IMG/VR virus record: IMGVR_UViG_3300026097_000013
Coordinates: 1-64,000 of that record
Source of the DNA: a virus
Direction: 5' to 3' (one strand)
Length of the DNA: 64,000 nt
Shown here: positions 32,776 to 41,661 of the stretch, one piece after another
How the letters are laid out: each line of letters opens with the position of its first letter
How positions within the stretch are numbered: position 1 is the stretch's first letter
Translations under genes and position numbers: made by a program
The notes under the pieces: generated by a model
What the model was told of the DNA's origin: nothing
Database searches by the model: none
Seen by the model: only the letters and a program-made list of their open reading frames with translations

Positions 32776-33423
32776 TTAGTCTGTTGATAGTGTTCCGCCG
32801 ACGTCACCTGCTGTGAATCTTGTTTCTTCAGATCCAACGCCTGTGCGTGTGTCACCGTTCTCACCAAACTGAATTGCGTTATCATAACGAATAGATAGTG
32901 TAGTAGTAACAGCATCACTTGTTGCGTATGCTAATGTGTTGTAGTTTGCACTTTCAAGATAGCATCCAACTAGCGTGTAGTTGTCAACAACATTTGCGCC
33001 GTTTGCGCCGTTGCCGCCGTCTAGTATTTCGATGATTGTTTTAAACTTATAAGAACCACCTGATACAGCACTTGACTGCTCGAAGAAATCAAACTGCTTC
33101 TGTAGCTGTTTACCAACCATCTTCTGTACGTTATTATTTGCATCTTCACGTAGAGTAAGAGTAATTGGTTCCCATGTGTGCTTACCAGCTAGGTAAGTTC
33201 TTGAGTTATATGCGTCTAATGTCATTTGTTCAAATGAAACATTTGGACGAGTTACGTCAACAACTTGACGTGTTAGTTCTTTTAGGCCATCGCCTGTATC
33301 CGGTCCGCCGAAGCCTTCAAATAGCACTCTAAAGCGATATTGTAGCTTTGGCATTAGAAGGTTAGCATTGCTGTTTGCGCCTTCGTTAGGTACCGAAATA
33401 TTCTGTAGTGTTGTGATTGGCAT
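32776..33423 (-). CDS. 19: Tail tube protein gp19
   Basis: 215 aa, somewhat larger than T4 gp19 (163 aa). The tube signature is clear: PKLQYRFRVLFEGFGG, QVVDVTRPNVSFEQMTLDAYNSR, WEPITLTLREDANNNV and a C-terminal ESANYNTLAYATSDAVTTTLSIRYD, the main beta strands that line the DNA channel. It polymerises around the tape measure inside the sheath encoded by the upstream gene. Its leader has an AGGAGA site and it is followed by a strong terminator, consistent with a separately tuned high-level transcript. Confidence 0.93.
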   Translation of the reverse strand: MPITTLQNISVPNEGANSNANLLMPKLQYRFRVLFEGFGGPDTGDGLKELTRQVVDVTRPNVSFEQMTLDAYNSRTYLAGKHTWEPITLTLREDANNNVQKMVGKQLQKQFDFFEQSSAVSGGSYKFKTIIEILDGGNGANGANVVDNYTLVGCYLESANYNTLAYATSDAVTTTLSIRYDNAIQFGENGDTRTGVGSEETRFTAGDVGGTLSTD

Positions 33424-33444
33424 TCTAATCTCCTGTTACATTAA

Positions 33445-33451
33445 TATTTAT
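33445..33451 (-). promoter_or_regulatory. T4-type late promoter with leader (gp19)
   Basis: ATAAATA with a predicted start about 16 nt upstream of the gp19 ATG and an AGGAGA ribosome site in between. Confidence 0.7.
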
Positions 33452-33457
33452 GCCACT

Positions 33458-33483
33458 ATAGGCTGGGTGTTATCCCAGCCTAT
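33458..33483. terminator. Hairpin between gp18 and gp19
   Basis: ATAGGCTGGG (33458-33467) and CCCAGCCTAT (33474-33483) form a perfect 10-bp stem with a 6-nt loop. There is no T-run, so it may act as a partial terminator or a stabilising 3' end for the very abundant sheath mRNA. Confidence 0.65.
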
Positions 33484-33498
33484 TATGTGCGCATATTA

Positions 33499-36400
33499 TT
33501 AGCCAAGTGCTGCAATTTCGCCTGTGTTCTTAATTCTCAATGGAATGTAAATAAACTCGATTGCTTTAACTGGTTCGATAGCAATATCTAACCAAAGCTC
33601 ATTACGATCAATTCTTGCCGGTGTGTTGTTAGTTTCGTCACACACAACTAGGAAGTCATAAAGTGCTCTTAGCGTTACTAGTTCAAGTAGCAATGCATCT
33701 GCTGCTGCCTTGACTTGATCACGTGTGATCTTGTCGTTTGGCTCAAACAAATATGGTCTTGCTAGCTGCTCTAGTTGTACACGTAAGTAAACAACCAAAC
33801 GTGCTACATTTACTCTGTCTAGAGCACTTGCATTTCTTGCACGAGTTTTTTGTCCAAATACAACTAGTCCTGATCCGTTTAAGAACGTAATCGGGTTAAT
33901 ACTATTGCTGTATAATGTATCACGCTGTCCTGTGTTTAGAGCAACACTTTGGAATTCGCCTTCTGAAGTTACATAACCACTTGCTGTAGCATTAGTTACG
34001 CCGCCGCGTCTTGTACCTGCTGGTGCAAACCATGGATAAGCAACTTGGTCATTTAGAATGATTGTTCTAAGTGCCATGTGGCTCGGTGGTACAACAACAT
34101 TGTTACCTGCGTTATCGCTTGAGAATCCCCAACCCCAGTACATTGCTAGATATTCATCAAAGCTTACTGCACCGTCATCGTTGTCTTCAACTGCTAGTCT
34201 AACATTATTTGCCCATTCGTTAAGTGAAGTTGCATCTGGTGTTAGTCTTGCTGGAACATCTGCTACAACAAATGCTGTTAAACGTCTGTCATAGTTAAAT
34301 GATACCATTTCGCCAATTAGCTCAGGATAACCTGGGCATGCGATCAAGTTAAAGATACGTGATTCTTCGTCACGGATTTCTTGGTTGCTGTTGACTTCAG
34401 CTTGTAGAGCTGTAATAACAGTCTTACGCTGAGCTTTACGTCCAAATGTACCTGAACCGTCTTCTTCGTTTGGAGAAGCAGTAATCCAGCGGTGTGGGTA
34501 GTAATCTGCCATTGGTTCGTCTTCTAGTGAACCGCTGTTGCCGATTGCTTGGAAACGTCCGTTGTCGCCGTCTACATCAATGTAGTTACGAACAAACTTC
34601 TTAACGTTAAATCCGCTTCTGCGTGTGTTCCATAGCAACATACCTTTTGGATATAGTGCAGGATCTGGTGCATCTGGATCTAAGTAATCGCTTACTAATA
34701 GATCTGCAATTGGTGCTTCTACTGAATTTTCACCTGCATCACTCCAACGTGCATCTGCAAATAAGATACCGTTTTCTGTGGTTTGATCAGTTTTATCTAG
34801 TAGTACCCAGCTTTCTAGTAAGCCGTTATAACGATAAACATTACCATACTCTTCAACATCTGATGTATCAATCCAAAGATCGCCGTCAACTAATGGACTA
34901 TCGTCTGTTTGTGCAGTTGGTTCTGTAGCACTTACGATCGGACCTTCTGGGTTTGTATCTTGATACGCTGCACTAAAGTTTTGGTATCCTACCCAGTTAG
35001 AACCATCATGTATTAGCATGTCAACTTCGTCAACAATTGAGTTGTACCATAGTTCGCCGTCTGCTGTTAAGCTTAGTGGCTCATCGTCTGATGCTGTATA
35101 CGTTAGTGGTTTCCAGTTTGATGCAACAAAATCATGTGTTGCGTCACCTGTTGGTGCTGCATATAAGTTTGGAGTACCTGCGCCTGTAGTTTCGTTGAAC
35201 GCTGCAAATCCAAGTAAGTTTAGGGCGCCGTCGATGTCGTTGATACGGAAGTCGCCGCCTGTTTTATGCTGGATGATAAGTTTGTTTGCTGCATCAGTTA
35301 ATGCTACAACATTAGTAAATCCTGCTGCGTTAATTGCGCCTGCAATAGTTTTTGCATCTGAACTTGCTGCTGCTGCTGTAAATGATACAGTTTTAGGTTG
35401 TGCAAGTTCAGCTTCGCCTACTTTAGTTTCTCTAATATCAAATGTGTATGTAACACCATTTGTAAGTTGTGTTGAAACTTTGTCACTAGTAACACTTGTT
35501 GCTCCAGTTACAACTCTTCTATAAATTTTAAAGTTAGCAATTGGATACTCTTCTTCTTCAGCGTTTACTTTTACATAAACATCACCTGCTACTAAGTTGG
35601 CGCCGCCGCCTGAACGATCTAAGTCAAAGATAGCTGCTTCATTAGTAGTATGAAGTGGAGCACTTACACTATTCCATAGCTGTGTGTCGCTATTATATTG
35701 CTTAACACTAAATTCAGCACCACCGTTTGGAGTAGTTGTTTTAATCCAAATTGAACCTGTTGGTGCAGGATTAGTATCTGTGTCTTTAAATGCTGGAACT
35801 TGTGTGTGAGGTGCAATAGCTAGCCTTGGTGGACTATATGTCCCGTTAAGGATACCAGTACCGCCGTTGTCCGAACCTGCTAGTCCAGTTAACGATCCTG
35901 CTCCGCCGTCAATTTCAATATCAAACTCATTTGAGTAAATTTCAATAATTCCGTCTACAACTGCTGCTGCAACACCTGATACACTACCGTTGATTCCGTT
36001 GGCTAAATCTGTTACCGTTGTACCAGCAAGAACAATAGTTGCTGTTTCTTCTAGTACACCGCCATTGTAAGTAGTAATAACCATTTCGTCGCCATTGTTT
36101 AGCGTAGGATTAACAACCGTGCCGCGTACTGCTGGCCAGCTTGCTTTCCACTCAGGTGATCCAACTTCAACCCAACTTCCGGCATCGCCTGCTAGTGTGT
36201 TTGTGCCTGCTGTTTTGTACCATAAACGGTTCATTGTAGTTGTTGCGTCTACAGCATAATCGCCAATTTGACCAATTGATGTTACTGGTGCATCTGTAAC
36301 ATCGTCAATGTCTGAAGCTTCAGTAATTGCATAACGGAATTGAGTTGTAAAACTTTGTCCGCCGCGTGTAGTAATTGGTGCAGCATTCCACTCAAGAACA

Positions 36401-36834
36401 CCAAAGTTTGTTGTTTGTGTGTCTAGCCACCATGCACCGTCTGCTGGCTCGCCGCCTGGTGCTGTTGCACTTGCTGTTAGTTTTCCTAAGTCTAGATCAG
36501 CACGTACAATGTACGCTCTGTTACTTACACCTAGTACTGAATATGCTGTTTGTAGTCCATATTCGTTAAGCTCTCCTGCGTGTATCATATTTCCGTTTGC
36601 ATCGGAATAGAAAGTAGGATCGCCGAATAAGTCACCAAGCTCTCTTTGGCTGGTGATTAAATAAGGTCGACCAGCGTTTGCTTTTAGTGTACCTTGTGCA
36701 ACTCCGCTACCACTTGCTGATGTTTTATTTTCAGCCGTAGCAACAAAGATCATCGGTACAGTACCAGCTGCCGCCGGCGTGTAGAAAGATTCGTCAATTA
36801 CGTTTACTTCTACGCCTGGTGATACTAATGCCAT
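33499..36834 (-). CDS. 18: Tail sheath protein gp18 with large insertion
   Basis: 1111 aa versus 659 in T4. N-terminus MALVSPGVEVNVIDESFYTP and the C-terminal domain (from about 760: a KTRARNASALDRVNVARLV strand, PYLFEPNDKITRDQVKAAAD and the closing FIYIPLRIKNTGEIAALG) are conserved sheath elements. The central region, roughly 125-690, is a long insert containing several short modules of the form G-x-LWxxT...W (for example GAWWLDTQTTN, DLWIDTSD with a following YRYNG...W). These likely form surface-exposed beta domains on the sheath. The gene has a long AGGAGA leader and ends at a hairpin. Confidence 0.92.
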   Translation of the reverse strand: MALVSPGVEVNVIDESFYTPAAAGTVPMIFVATAENKTSASGSGVAQGTLKANAGRPYLITSQRELGDLFGDPTFYSDANGNMIHAGELNEYGLQTAYSVLGVSNRAYIVRADLDLGKLTASATAPGGEPADGAWWLDTQTTNFGVLEWNAAPITTRGGQSFTTQFRYAITEASDIDDVTDAPVTSIGQIGDYAVDATTTMNRLWYKTAGTNTLAGDAGSWVEVGSPEWKASWPAVRGTVVNPTLNNGDEMVITTYNGGVLEETATIVLAGTTVTDLANGINGSVSGVAAAVVDGIIEIYSNEFDIEIDGGAGSLTGLAGSDNGGTGILNGTYSPPRLAIAPHTQVPAFKDTDTNPAPTGSIWIKTTTPNGGAEFSVKQYNSDTQLWNSVSAPLHTTNEAAIFDLDRSGGGANLVAGDVYVKVNAEEEEYPIANFKIYRRVVTGATSVTSDKVSTQLTNGVTYTFDIRETKVGEAELAQPKTVSFTAAAASSDAKTIAGAINAAGFTNVVALTDAANKLIIQHKTGGDFRINDIDGALNLLGFAAFNETTGAGTPNLYAAPTGDATHDFVASNWKPLTYTASDDEPLSLTADGELWYNSIVDEVDMLIHDGSNWVGYQNFSAAYQDTNPEGPIVSATEPTAQTDDSPLVDGDLWIDTSDVEEYGNVYRYNGLLESWVLLDKTDQTTENGILFADARWSDAGENSVEAPIADLLVSDYLDPDAPDPALYPKGMLLWNTRRSGFNVKKFVRNYIDVDGDNGRFQAIGNSGSLEDEPMADYYPHRWITASPNEEDGSGTFGRKAQRKTVITALQAEVNSNQEIRDEESRIFNLIACPGYPELIGEMVSFNYDRRLTAFVVADVPARLTPDATSLNEWANNVRLAVEDNDDGAVSFDEYLAMYWGWGFSSDNAGNNVVVPPSHMALRTIILNDQVAYPWFAPAGTRRGGVTNATASGYVTSEGEFQSVALNTGQRDTLYSNSINPITFLNGSGLVVFGQKTRARNASALDRVNVARLVVYLRVQLEQLARPYLFEPNDKITRDQVKAAADALLLELVTLRALYDFLVVCDETNNTPARIDRNELWLDIAIEPVKAIEFIYIPLRIKNTGEIAALG

Positions 36835-36868
36835 GTCATTTCTCCTGTTGGGTTATACATTCTAATTG

Positions 36869-36875
36869 TATTTAT
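36869..36875 (-). promoter_or_regulatory. T4-type late promoter with leader (gp18)
   Basis: ATAAATA, predicted start about 29 nt upstream of the gp18 ATG, with AGGAGA just before the start codon. Confidence 0.75.
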
Positions 36876-36933
36876 TATATCTAGCATAAAAAGAGGCTGA
36901 TAACACCACAAAAAAGGTACCGAAAAGGTGAGC

Positions 36934-36939
36934 TAAATA
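36934..36939 (+). promoter_or_regulatory. T4-type late promoter (TAAATA), near-leaderless
   Basis: CTAAATAC is followed by 4 nt and the ATG of the HNH-like gene at 36944. An AAGGTGAG string lies upstream of the box, outside the predicted transcript. Confidence 0.6.
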
Positions 36940-36943
36940 CAAT

Positions 36944-37279
36944 ATGAGACCGTTATGCCAGTGCGGACAACGTCCAGCAGCAATAAACTACAAAAAAGGT
37001 AATAAAACTTATTATCGTAAGCTATGTGAAAGATGCTTGCGAAACGGAGAAGGACATGGCATACCTCTGTGGAAACAGGCAGGTTACGAAAAGAAAAACT
37101 ATTGCGAAAAGTGCAATTTTAAATCACCACATCCGGAACAATTTAATGTATTCCATATTGACGGAGATTTAAAGAATTGTCGTCCAACAAATCTAAAAAC
37201 TATTTGTGCTAATTGTCAAAGGATTATACAAAAAGAAGGAGTGCGTTGGAGACAAGGAGATCTTACTCCTGATTTTTAG
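36944..37279 (+). CDS. HNH-type zinc-binding protein (putative endonuclease)
   Basis: 111 aa with two zinc-binding pairs: CQC near the N-terminus with C28-x2-C31, and C54-x2-C57 with C88-x2-C91. In between is HIDGDLKNCRPTNLKTICANC, the H-x-x-G-D-x-x-N...N-L-x-T-C pattern of HNH nucleases. Such genes are scattered through T4-like phages as homing-type or recombination nucleases; some are conserved core proteins. It is divergent from gp18 and converges with the kinase-like gene with a 4-bp tail overlap. No mobile-element borders are visible. Confidence 0.7.
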   Translation: MRPLCQCGQRPAAINYKKGNKTYYRKLCERCLRNGEGHGIPLWKQAGYEKKNYCEKCNFKSPHPEQFNVFHIDGDLKNCRPTNLKTICANCQRIIQKEGVRWRQGDLTPDF

Positions 37280-37788
37280 TAGGTGCTGTAAGGGTCGATA
37301 TAATTAATAAGCTGTCCTACATTAAACTCTAAGTCCTCTAAAGAACCATTATTATCAATAGTATAATCTGCCATCCATTGCTCGAGACTCATTGAGTTTT
37401 TACTTTCAGGAGGAAGATGATCTAATCTATCAACCCAAATAGCTTTGTCAAATACACCTGTATTTTTCATAGCAAAGAATTCACGTTTGTTACGCAAGCC
37501 GCAGTATATATCGTGTGCTTGAAATATTTCTCTACCTAGCGTAGCAGCATCGGGTACGTTATAGTCACAAATAGCTTCATACCATTCCTGCCTGTGATTA
37601 TGCCTGTCAGCATAGCACTCTTCTTCACTAGTGTAGCCGTACTTGTCTTTTAGATCATTATAGATAAACAACTTGCTACAGAACTTGCTGCTGCTTTCAA
37701 AACTATATCCGTACTTGTCTCGAAGAATTTCGCATACCGTATCTTTGCCGTGGCGGCCGTGACCTATGACTAACAATTTTAATTTCAT
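37276..37788 (-). CDS. P-loop dNMP kinase-like protein
   Basis: 170 aa. P-loop GHGRHGKDT (9-17) near the N-terminus, followed by FESSSKFCSKL and GREIFQ stretches, in the style of phage deoxynucleoside monophosphate kinases of the T4 gp1 group (T4 241 aa, so this one is short). It would feed dNTP supply by phosphorylating dNMPs. A DRLDHLPP segment could be part of the lid. It has its own sigma70-like promoter with the ATG at +1, unusual amid late genes, and converges with the HNH gene. Confidence 0.65.
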   Translation of the reverse strand: MKLKLLVIGHGRHGKDTVCEILRDKYGYSFESSSKFCSKLFIYNDLKDKYGYTSEEECYADRHNHRQEWYEAICDYNVPDAATLGREIFQAHDIYCGLRNKREFFAMKNTGVFDKAIWVDRLDHLPPESKNSMSLEQWMADYTIDNNGSLEDLEFNVGQLINYIDPYSTY

Positions 37789-37794
37789 AGTCGC

Positions 37795-37823
37795 AGTGTA
37801 ACAGATTTAAATTACTTTGTCAA
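37795..37823 (-). promoter_or_regulatory. sigma70-like promoter of dNMP-kinase-like gene, leaderless geometry
   Basis: Minus strand TTGACA (37818-37823), 17-nt spacer, TACACT (37795-37800), then 6 nt (37789-37794) to the ATG at 37788. This places an early promoter inside the structural region. Confidence 0.75.
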
Positions 37824-38578
37824 CCAATTAAAAAGCCATAGCCTGTTCCGCCTGGTACAGCCATTGCTACTTCATTTTCTAGTTTTTCCATTTCAGCTTG
37901 TGCTTCAGCTTTTAGAGTGTCGCCGTTAAGAGTTGATCCACCTTGTGGACCTGCAATAGTAGCAAACTTTGAACGTGCTTCGCCTAACATATATTTACAT
38001 GCTGCTAGTGTGTAGTCTTTGATCCATTGTTTTGCTAGATAGTCTTCCATTAGTTGGCTGTCTGGACGAAAGTTATAACACATTAACAATAGTTCTTCTT
38101 CTGCTCTAGGACGCTGTAATAGATTAAGTCTTTTAGTACTGCTGTTCCAGGTAAACTCAATAAAGCTACCGAACATTCTACCTACTAATTCTTGATGTTG
38201 TGCAAACAAATCATATGTTGCTAGTCCGCCCATTTTTGAACTAGATAGCAAATAAGTATTTGTATATGCTAAGTTAAATGGTTCAAACAAACTGCCGCCA
38301 TCGCCACCGCCGGTTCTTGAACCAATTGATCTACGAAATATCTTACGTACTTCCATTACTTCATTTGGCAATGTATATCCGTTTTGATCAATAACCGTTG
38401 GCATAAACACATAACTTTCTTCAACTGAGTTATCTGAACGTTGTCTAAAACGTGTTAGTGCCTTTGTAAGAGCAGTTTCGTAATGTACAGGGTCAAGTTC
38501 AACGTCAACCATGCCTCCACCTAAAAATGCATTTACATAGTCAAATATTTCTTGTTTCTGTGTTGCTAAATCTGCCAT
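37820..38578 (-). CDS. Neck/connector protein, gp13-like
   Basis: 252 aa. The opening GGGMVDVELDPVHYETALTKALTRF and the strand YTLPNEVMEVRKIFRR match the adaptor-type head-tail connector domain, and the end (GGSTLNGDTLKAEAQAEMEKLENE) resembles the C-terminal helix of T4-like gp13. In T4, gp13 binds the portal and recruits gp14. The divergent neighbour encodes gp14, which supports the role. A distinct T4-like paralogue cannot be excluded. Late promoter with a short leader and a TTGGAGAA ribosome site. Confidence 0.65.
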   Translation of the reverse strand: MADLATQKQEIFDYVNAFLGGGMVDVELDPVHYETALTKALTRFRQRSDNSVEESYVFMPTVIDQNGYTLPNEVMEVRKIFRRSIGSRTGGGDGGSLFEPFNLAYTNTYLLSSSKMGGLATYDLFAQHQELVGRMFGSFIEFTWNSSTKRLNLLQRPRAEEELLLMCYNFRPDSQLMEDYLAKQWIKDYTLAACKYMLGEARSKFATIAGPQGGSTLNGDTLKAEAQAEMEKLENEVAMAVPGGTGYGFLIG

Positions 38579-38594
38579 ATTGGTTCTCCAATAG

Positions 38595-38601
38595 TATTTA
38601 T
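38595..38601 (-). promoter_or_regulatory. T4-type late promoter (gp13-like gene)
   Basis: ATAAATA with an approximately 11-nt leader containing GGAG before the ATG at 38578. Confidence 0.7.
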
Positions 38602-38609
38602 CGTTACGC

Positions 38610-38615
38610 TAAATA
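38610..38615 (+). promoter_or_regulatory. T4-type late promoter of gp14
   Basis: CTAAATA on the plus strand. The predicted transcript start is near 38621, followed by AGGAG (38628-38632) and the proposed ATC start at 38640. It diverges from the gp13-like promoter. Confidence 0.65.
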
Positions 38616-38639
38616 TGTATATCGAATAGGAGAACAGCT

Positions 38640-39800
38640 ATCCCTCGTCTTAGCTTATATAAACCAGAGCGCGGTAACGATTATCATTTTTTAGATCGAC
38701 AGATCCAAGAAATGTTTATTGTCGGCGGAACTGATATTAACATACACAAGTATCTAGGAACAGAAGCGCCCGGCGACGATGATCGAAGTGCTACACAACC
38801 TGAATACGATGCTGTAGCAGAAACAAATATTCAAGATTTATTATTCTTAGAAAACAGAGATCGCAAGTACGACCCTGACGTTTACAATACTAGAGCAATT
38901 TACAATGTACAAGACATAGACTTTGACCTAAGTCAGTTTGGTTTATTTCTAAGTAATGATACGTTATTTCTTACCGTACATATAAACAGCATTGTAAAAA
39001 CTATTGGTAGAAAACCTATCTCAGGCGATGTAATTGAATTGCCGCATTTAAAAGACGAATATGCTCTTAATGATCTTAGCATAGCACTAAAGAGGTTTTA
39101 TGTTATTGAAGATGTTAATCGTGCAGCAGAAGGCTTTTCGCAGACTTGGTATCCGCACTTATACAGACTTAAACTAAAGCAAATATACGATGGTCAAGAG
39201 TATGCAGAAATACTAGACTTGCCTGCAGAAGAGGGCAGTGATAATACGTTACGTGATCTACTATCAACTTACGAAAAAGAAATGCAGATTTCGGATGCAG
39301 TAGTTGCACAAGCAGAAGCCGATGCGCCTGAATCAGGATTTAATACTAGCCATTTCTATACCGTAAATACTAGAGACGATGGAAGTGTAGAACTTGCTAC
39401 GGTAGACGACGAAAATTTAGATGCAAGCGGTCTAAATACTGCTGATCAAACATACGGAAAACCCGACAGAGAAGGCTATACAGGCTATCTTGTAAATTAC
39501 GGAGATGCAACTACGCCAAACGGACATCCATTTGGGTTTGGTATACAATTTCCTAGAGATAATCAAAAGGGAGACTACTTTTTGCGCACAGACTTTTTAC
39601 CAAATAGAATGTTTCAGTATGACGGAACTAGATGGGTAAAAGTAGAAGATGATCTACGCATGTCACTAAGTAACACTCTAGAAAGACGAACATACAAAAC
39701 TACATTTATTAATAATACAAATACCAACGAAATCAATGGAGAAGTAGTTGAAGAAAGACAAAGTCTATCTAAAGCACTAAGACCTAAGGCAGATAATTAA
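38640..39800 (+). CDS. 14: Neck protein gp14, apparently starting at an AUC codon
   Basis: 386 aa if started at ATC 38640-38642; the first in-frame ATG is 24 codons later at 38712. The upstream codons read PRLSLYKPERGNDYHFLDRQ, which as I recall it is the usual gp14 N-terminus in marine T4-like phages (positions 2-21 of that protein). AGGAG (38628-38632) lies 7 nt before the ATC. Further landmarks are FIVGGTDINIHKYLG, FLENRDRKYDP and the C-terminal NEINGEVVEERQSLSKALRPK. By homology it caps the head-tail neck together with gp13. The alternative is a base error (ATG to ATC). It overlaps gp15 by 1 bp. Confidence 0.88.
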   Translation: MPRLSLYKPERGNDYHFLDRQIQEMFIVGGTDINIHKYLGTEAPGDDDRSATQPEYDAVAETNIQDLLFLENRDRKYDPDVYNTRAIYNVQDIDFDLSQFGLFLSNDTLFLTVHINSIVKTIGRKPISGDVIELPHLKDEYALNDLSIALKRFYVIEDVNRAAEGFSQTWYPHLYRLKLKQIYDGQEYAEILDLPAEEGSDNTLRDLLSTYEKEMQISDAVVAQAEADAPESGFNTSHFYTVNTRDDGSVELATVDDENLDASGLNTADQTYGKPDREGYTGYLVNYGDATTPNGHPFGFGIQFPRDNQKGDYFLRTDFLPNRMFQYDGTRWVKVEDDLRMSLSNTLERRTYKTTFINNTNTNEINGEVVEERQSLSKALRPKADN

Positions 39801-41212
39801 TGTTACATTTTTACGACGGACAAATAAGACGTTATACAACACAAATAATGCGCATACTATCTAACTTTCCTGTCAAAGACGGTAAGGGAAATACTAAAGA
39901 TGTGCCTGTATTATATGGCGATCTAACACGTCAAGTTGCTAATATTATTAGAGAAAATAGTGAAAACAAACTACCTAGTGCTCCTAGAATAAGTGTTTAT
40001 ATTACAGCACTTGAACTAGATAAAGACAGATTAACAGATGCTACATTTGTAGATAAAGTTAATATTAGAGAACGCGAATACGATGCTGAAGATCTTAAGT
40101 ACCTTAATACTCAAGGTAAGAATTATACGGTTGAACGTCTTATTCCAACACCGTATATTATGCGTGTTAATGCAGATATATGGGCAAGTAACACAGATCA
40201 AAAACTTCAATTGCTAGAGCAAATATTAGTATTATTCAACCCTAGTTTAGAAATGCAAACTACAGACAACTACATCGATTGGACTAGTGTTACTACTGTA
40301 AACTTAGAAAATGTACAATGGTCAAATAGAAGTATTCCTGTTGGAGTAGATACCGAAATTGATATTGCGACCCTTACGTTTAGTGTGCCTATATATATTT
40401 CGCCTCCGACTAAAGTTAAAAAGATGGGCGTTATTACAAATGTTATTACCAGTATGTTTGACGAAACTAGAGGAACAATCGAAAGTGGTGTTAGTAACCC
40501 TCAAGTTAATCAATGGGACGATTACCCCGAAACTGGTTCTGAAACAAATGAATTTGGTAAAAAGCCAAACACCGTACTTGGGCCTGAAATGGCAAATGTA
40601 AACTACAAAACATACGGAGTATATGTAGAAAGTAATACAGCACGTATTATTTCAAATGGCACCATTGGTGCTAAAAACTGGAGAGAAGTGTTCGAAGCTT
40701 TACCTGGAACATATAGAGCCGATTTGTCAAGAATTTATTTTAATAATTTAGATAACGATTCTGTAACCACTGGTACAATTACACTTAATCCGTTTGATGA
40801 AGGAATAATTAATATCAATTGGGACGAAGATAGTTTCCCACAAGATAGTATTGTTGCAGGACGCACAAGTATAGATTACATAATTGATCCTACTCGTTGG
40901 AACCCACTACAATACCTAACGCAAGGACTTCGTCTATTAATACTGGAAGATCTCGGCAATTCTGATGCAACTGAATATCCATATGCTTGGACAAATGCAG
41001 ACAATAGTCAGTTTGTTGCAAGTGCAAACGATATTATCGAATGGGATGGTGCTAAATGGAATATTGTATTTGATGCTAGTGAAACTACAGAAATTACTTA
41101 TACAACTAACTTAAACACAGGCATACAATATCGTTATAAAAACGGAGAATGGCTGTTAAGTGTAGAAGGCGATTACCCAATAGGTTCATGGAGAATCGAC
41201 CTCTACGGCTAA
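39800..41212 (+). CDS. 15: Tail completion and sheath stabiliser protein gp15
   Basis: 470 aa versus about 272 in T4. The N-terminal 225 residues keep the gp15 plan: FYDGQIRRYTTQIMRILSNF, VPVLYGDLTRQ, LPSAPRISVYITALELD, PTPYIMRVNADIWA and LEQILVLFNPSLEM. The C-terminal half is an extra beta-rich region ending in ANDIIEWDGAKW and YRYKNGEWLLS modules like those in gp18 and gp14. gp15 forms the ring that joins the tail to the neck. Its ATG forms a TAATG junction with the gp14 stop. Confidence 0.85.
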   Translation: MLHFYDGQIRRYTTQIMRILSNFPVKDGKGNTKDVPVLYGDLTRQVANIIRENSENKLPSAPRISVYITALELDKDRLTDATFVDKVNIREREYDAEDLKYLNTQGKNYTVERLIPTPYIMRVNADIWASNTDQKLQLLEQILVLFNPSLEMQTTDNYIDWTSVTTVNLENVQWSNRSIPVGVDTEIDIATLTFSVPIYISPPTKVKKMGVITNVITSMFDETRGTIESGVSNPQVNQWDDYPETGSETNEFGKKPNTVLGPEMANVNYKTYGVYVESNTARIISNGTIGAKNWREVFEALPGTYRADLSRIYFNNLDNDSVTTGTITLNPFDEGIININWDEDSFPQDSIVAGRTSIDYIIDPTRWNPLQYLTQGLRLLILEDLGNSDATEYPYAWTNADNSQFVASANDIIEWDGAKWNIVFDASETTEITYTTNLNTGIQYRYKNGEWLLSVEGDYPIGSWRIDLYG

Positions 41213-41220
41213 TTATTTGT

Positions 41221-41661
41221 ATGACTCAGATAATTTGCAGTGGTGCATTATTCTATACCCTTAATACAAATAGATTTTTATTCCTACATAGAGCTCAAGG
41301 AAAACGAGCAAATATGTGGGGATTAGTTGGCGGTACAAACGAAGGTGCTGAAACTCCATTTGAAGGACTTACTAGAGAAATTTCCGAAGAAATAGGATTT
41401 GTTCCTGAAATCAAAAAGACTCTTCCCTTAGAAAGTTTTATATCTCCAGATGATAGATTTCACTTTCATACATACCTGTGTATAGTTGAAGAAGAATTTA
41501 TTCCCACTTTAAATAACGAACACGACGGTTATGCATGGTGTAGTTTTACTAAATGGCCAAAGCCGTTGCATCACGGATTACGTAATACTCTTCAAAGTAA
41601 AATTAATATTAAAAAACTAGAAACCGTTTTTAAAACTATTAATTTACTTGACTCGAATTAA
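41221..41661 (+). CDS. Nudix hydrolase
   Basis: 146 aa from the ATG 8 bp after the gp15 stop. The Nudix box is complete: G-x5-E-x7-REISEEIGF (a GGTNEGAETP start). Nudix enzymes cleave nucleoside diphosphates linked to another moiety; phage examples range from ADP-ribose and NADH to NDP-sugar or mRNA cap hydrolases. The gene is followed 21 bp later by hldE, and a role in trimming NDP-sugars or the host nucleotide pool is possible. There is no clear ribosome site, so it may be read by coupling to gp15. Confidence 0.8.
   Translation: MTQIICSGALFYTLNTNRFLFLHRAQGKRANMWGLVGGTNEGAETPFEGLTREISEEIGFVPEIKKTLPLESFISPDDRFHFHTYLCIVEEEFIPTLNNEHDGYAWCSFTKWPKPLHHGLRNTLQSKINIKKLETVFKTINLLDSN

Noticed and set aside
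35018-35524. Open frames opposite the gp18 insertion
   Set aside because: They mirror Thr/Ala-rich codons of the sheath gene, with no promoter or ribosome site.
36944-37279. HNH gene as part of an intron or insertion element
   Set aside because: No splice-like interruption of gp18 and no flanking repeats; it looks like an ordinary stand-alone gene.
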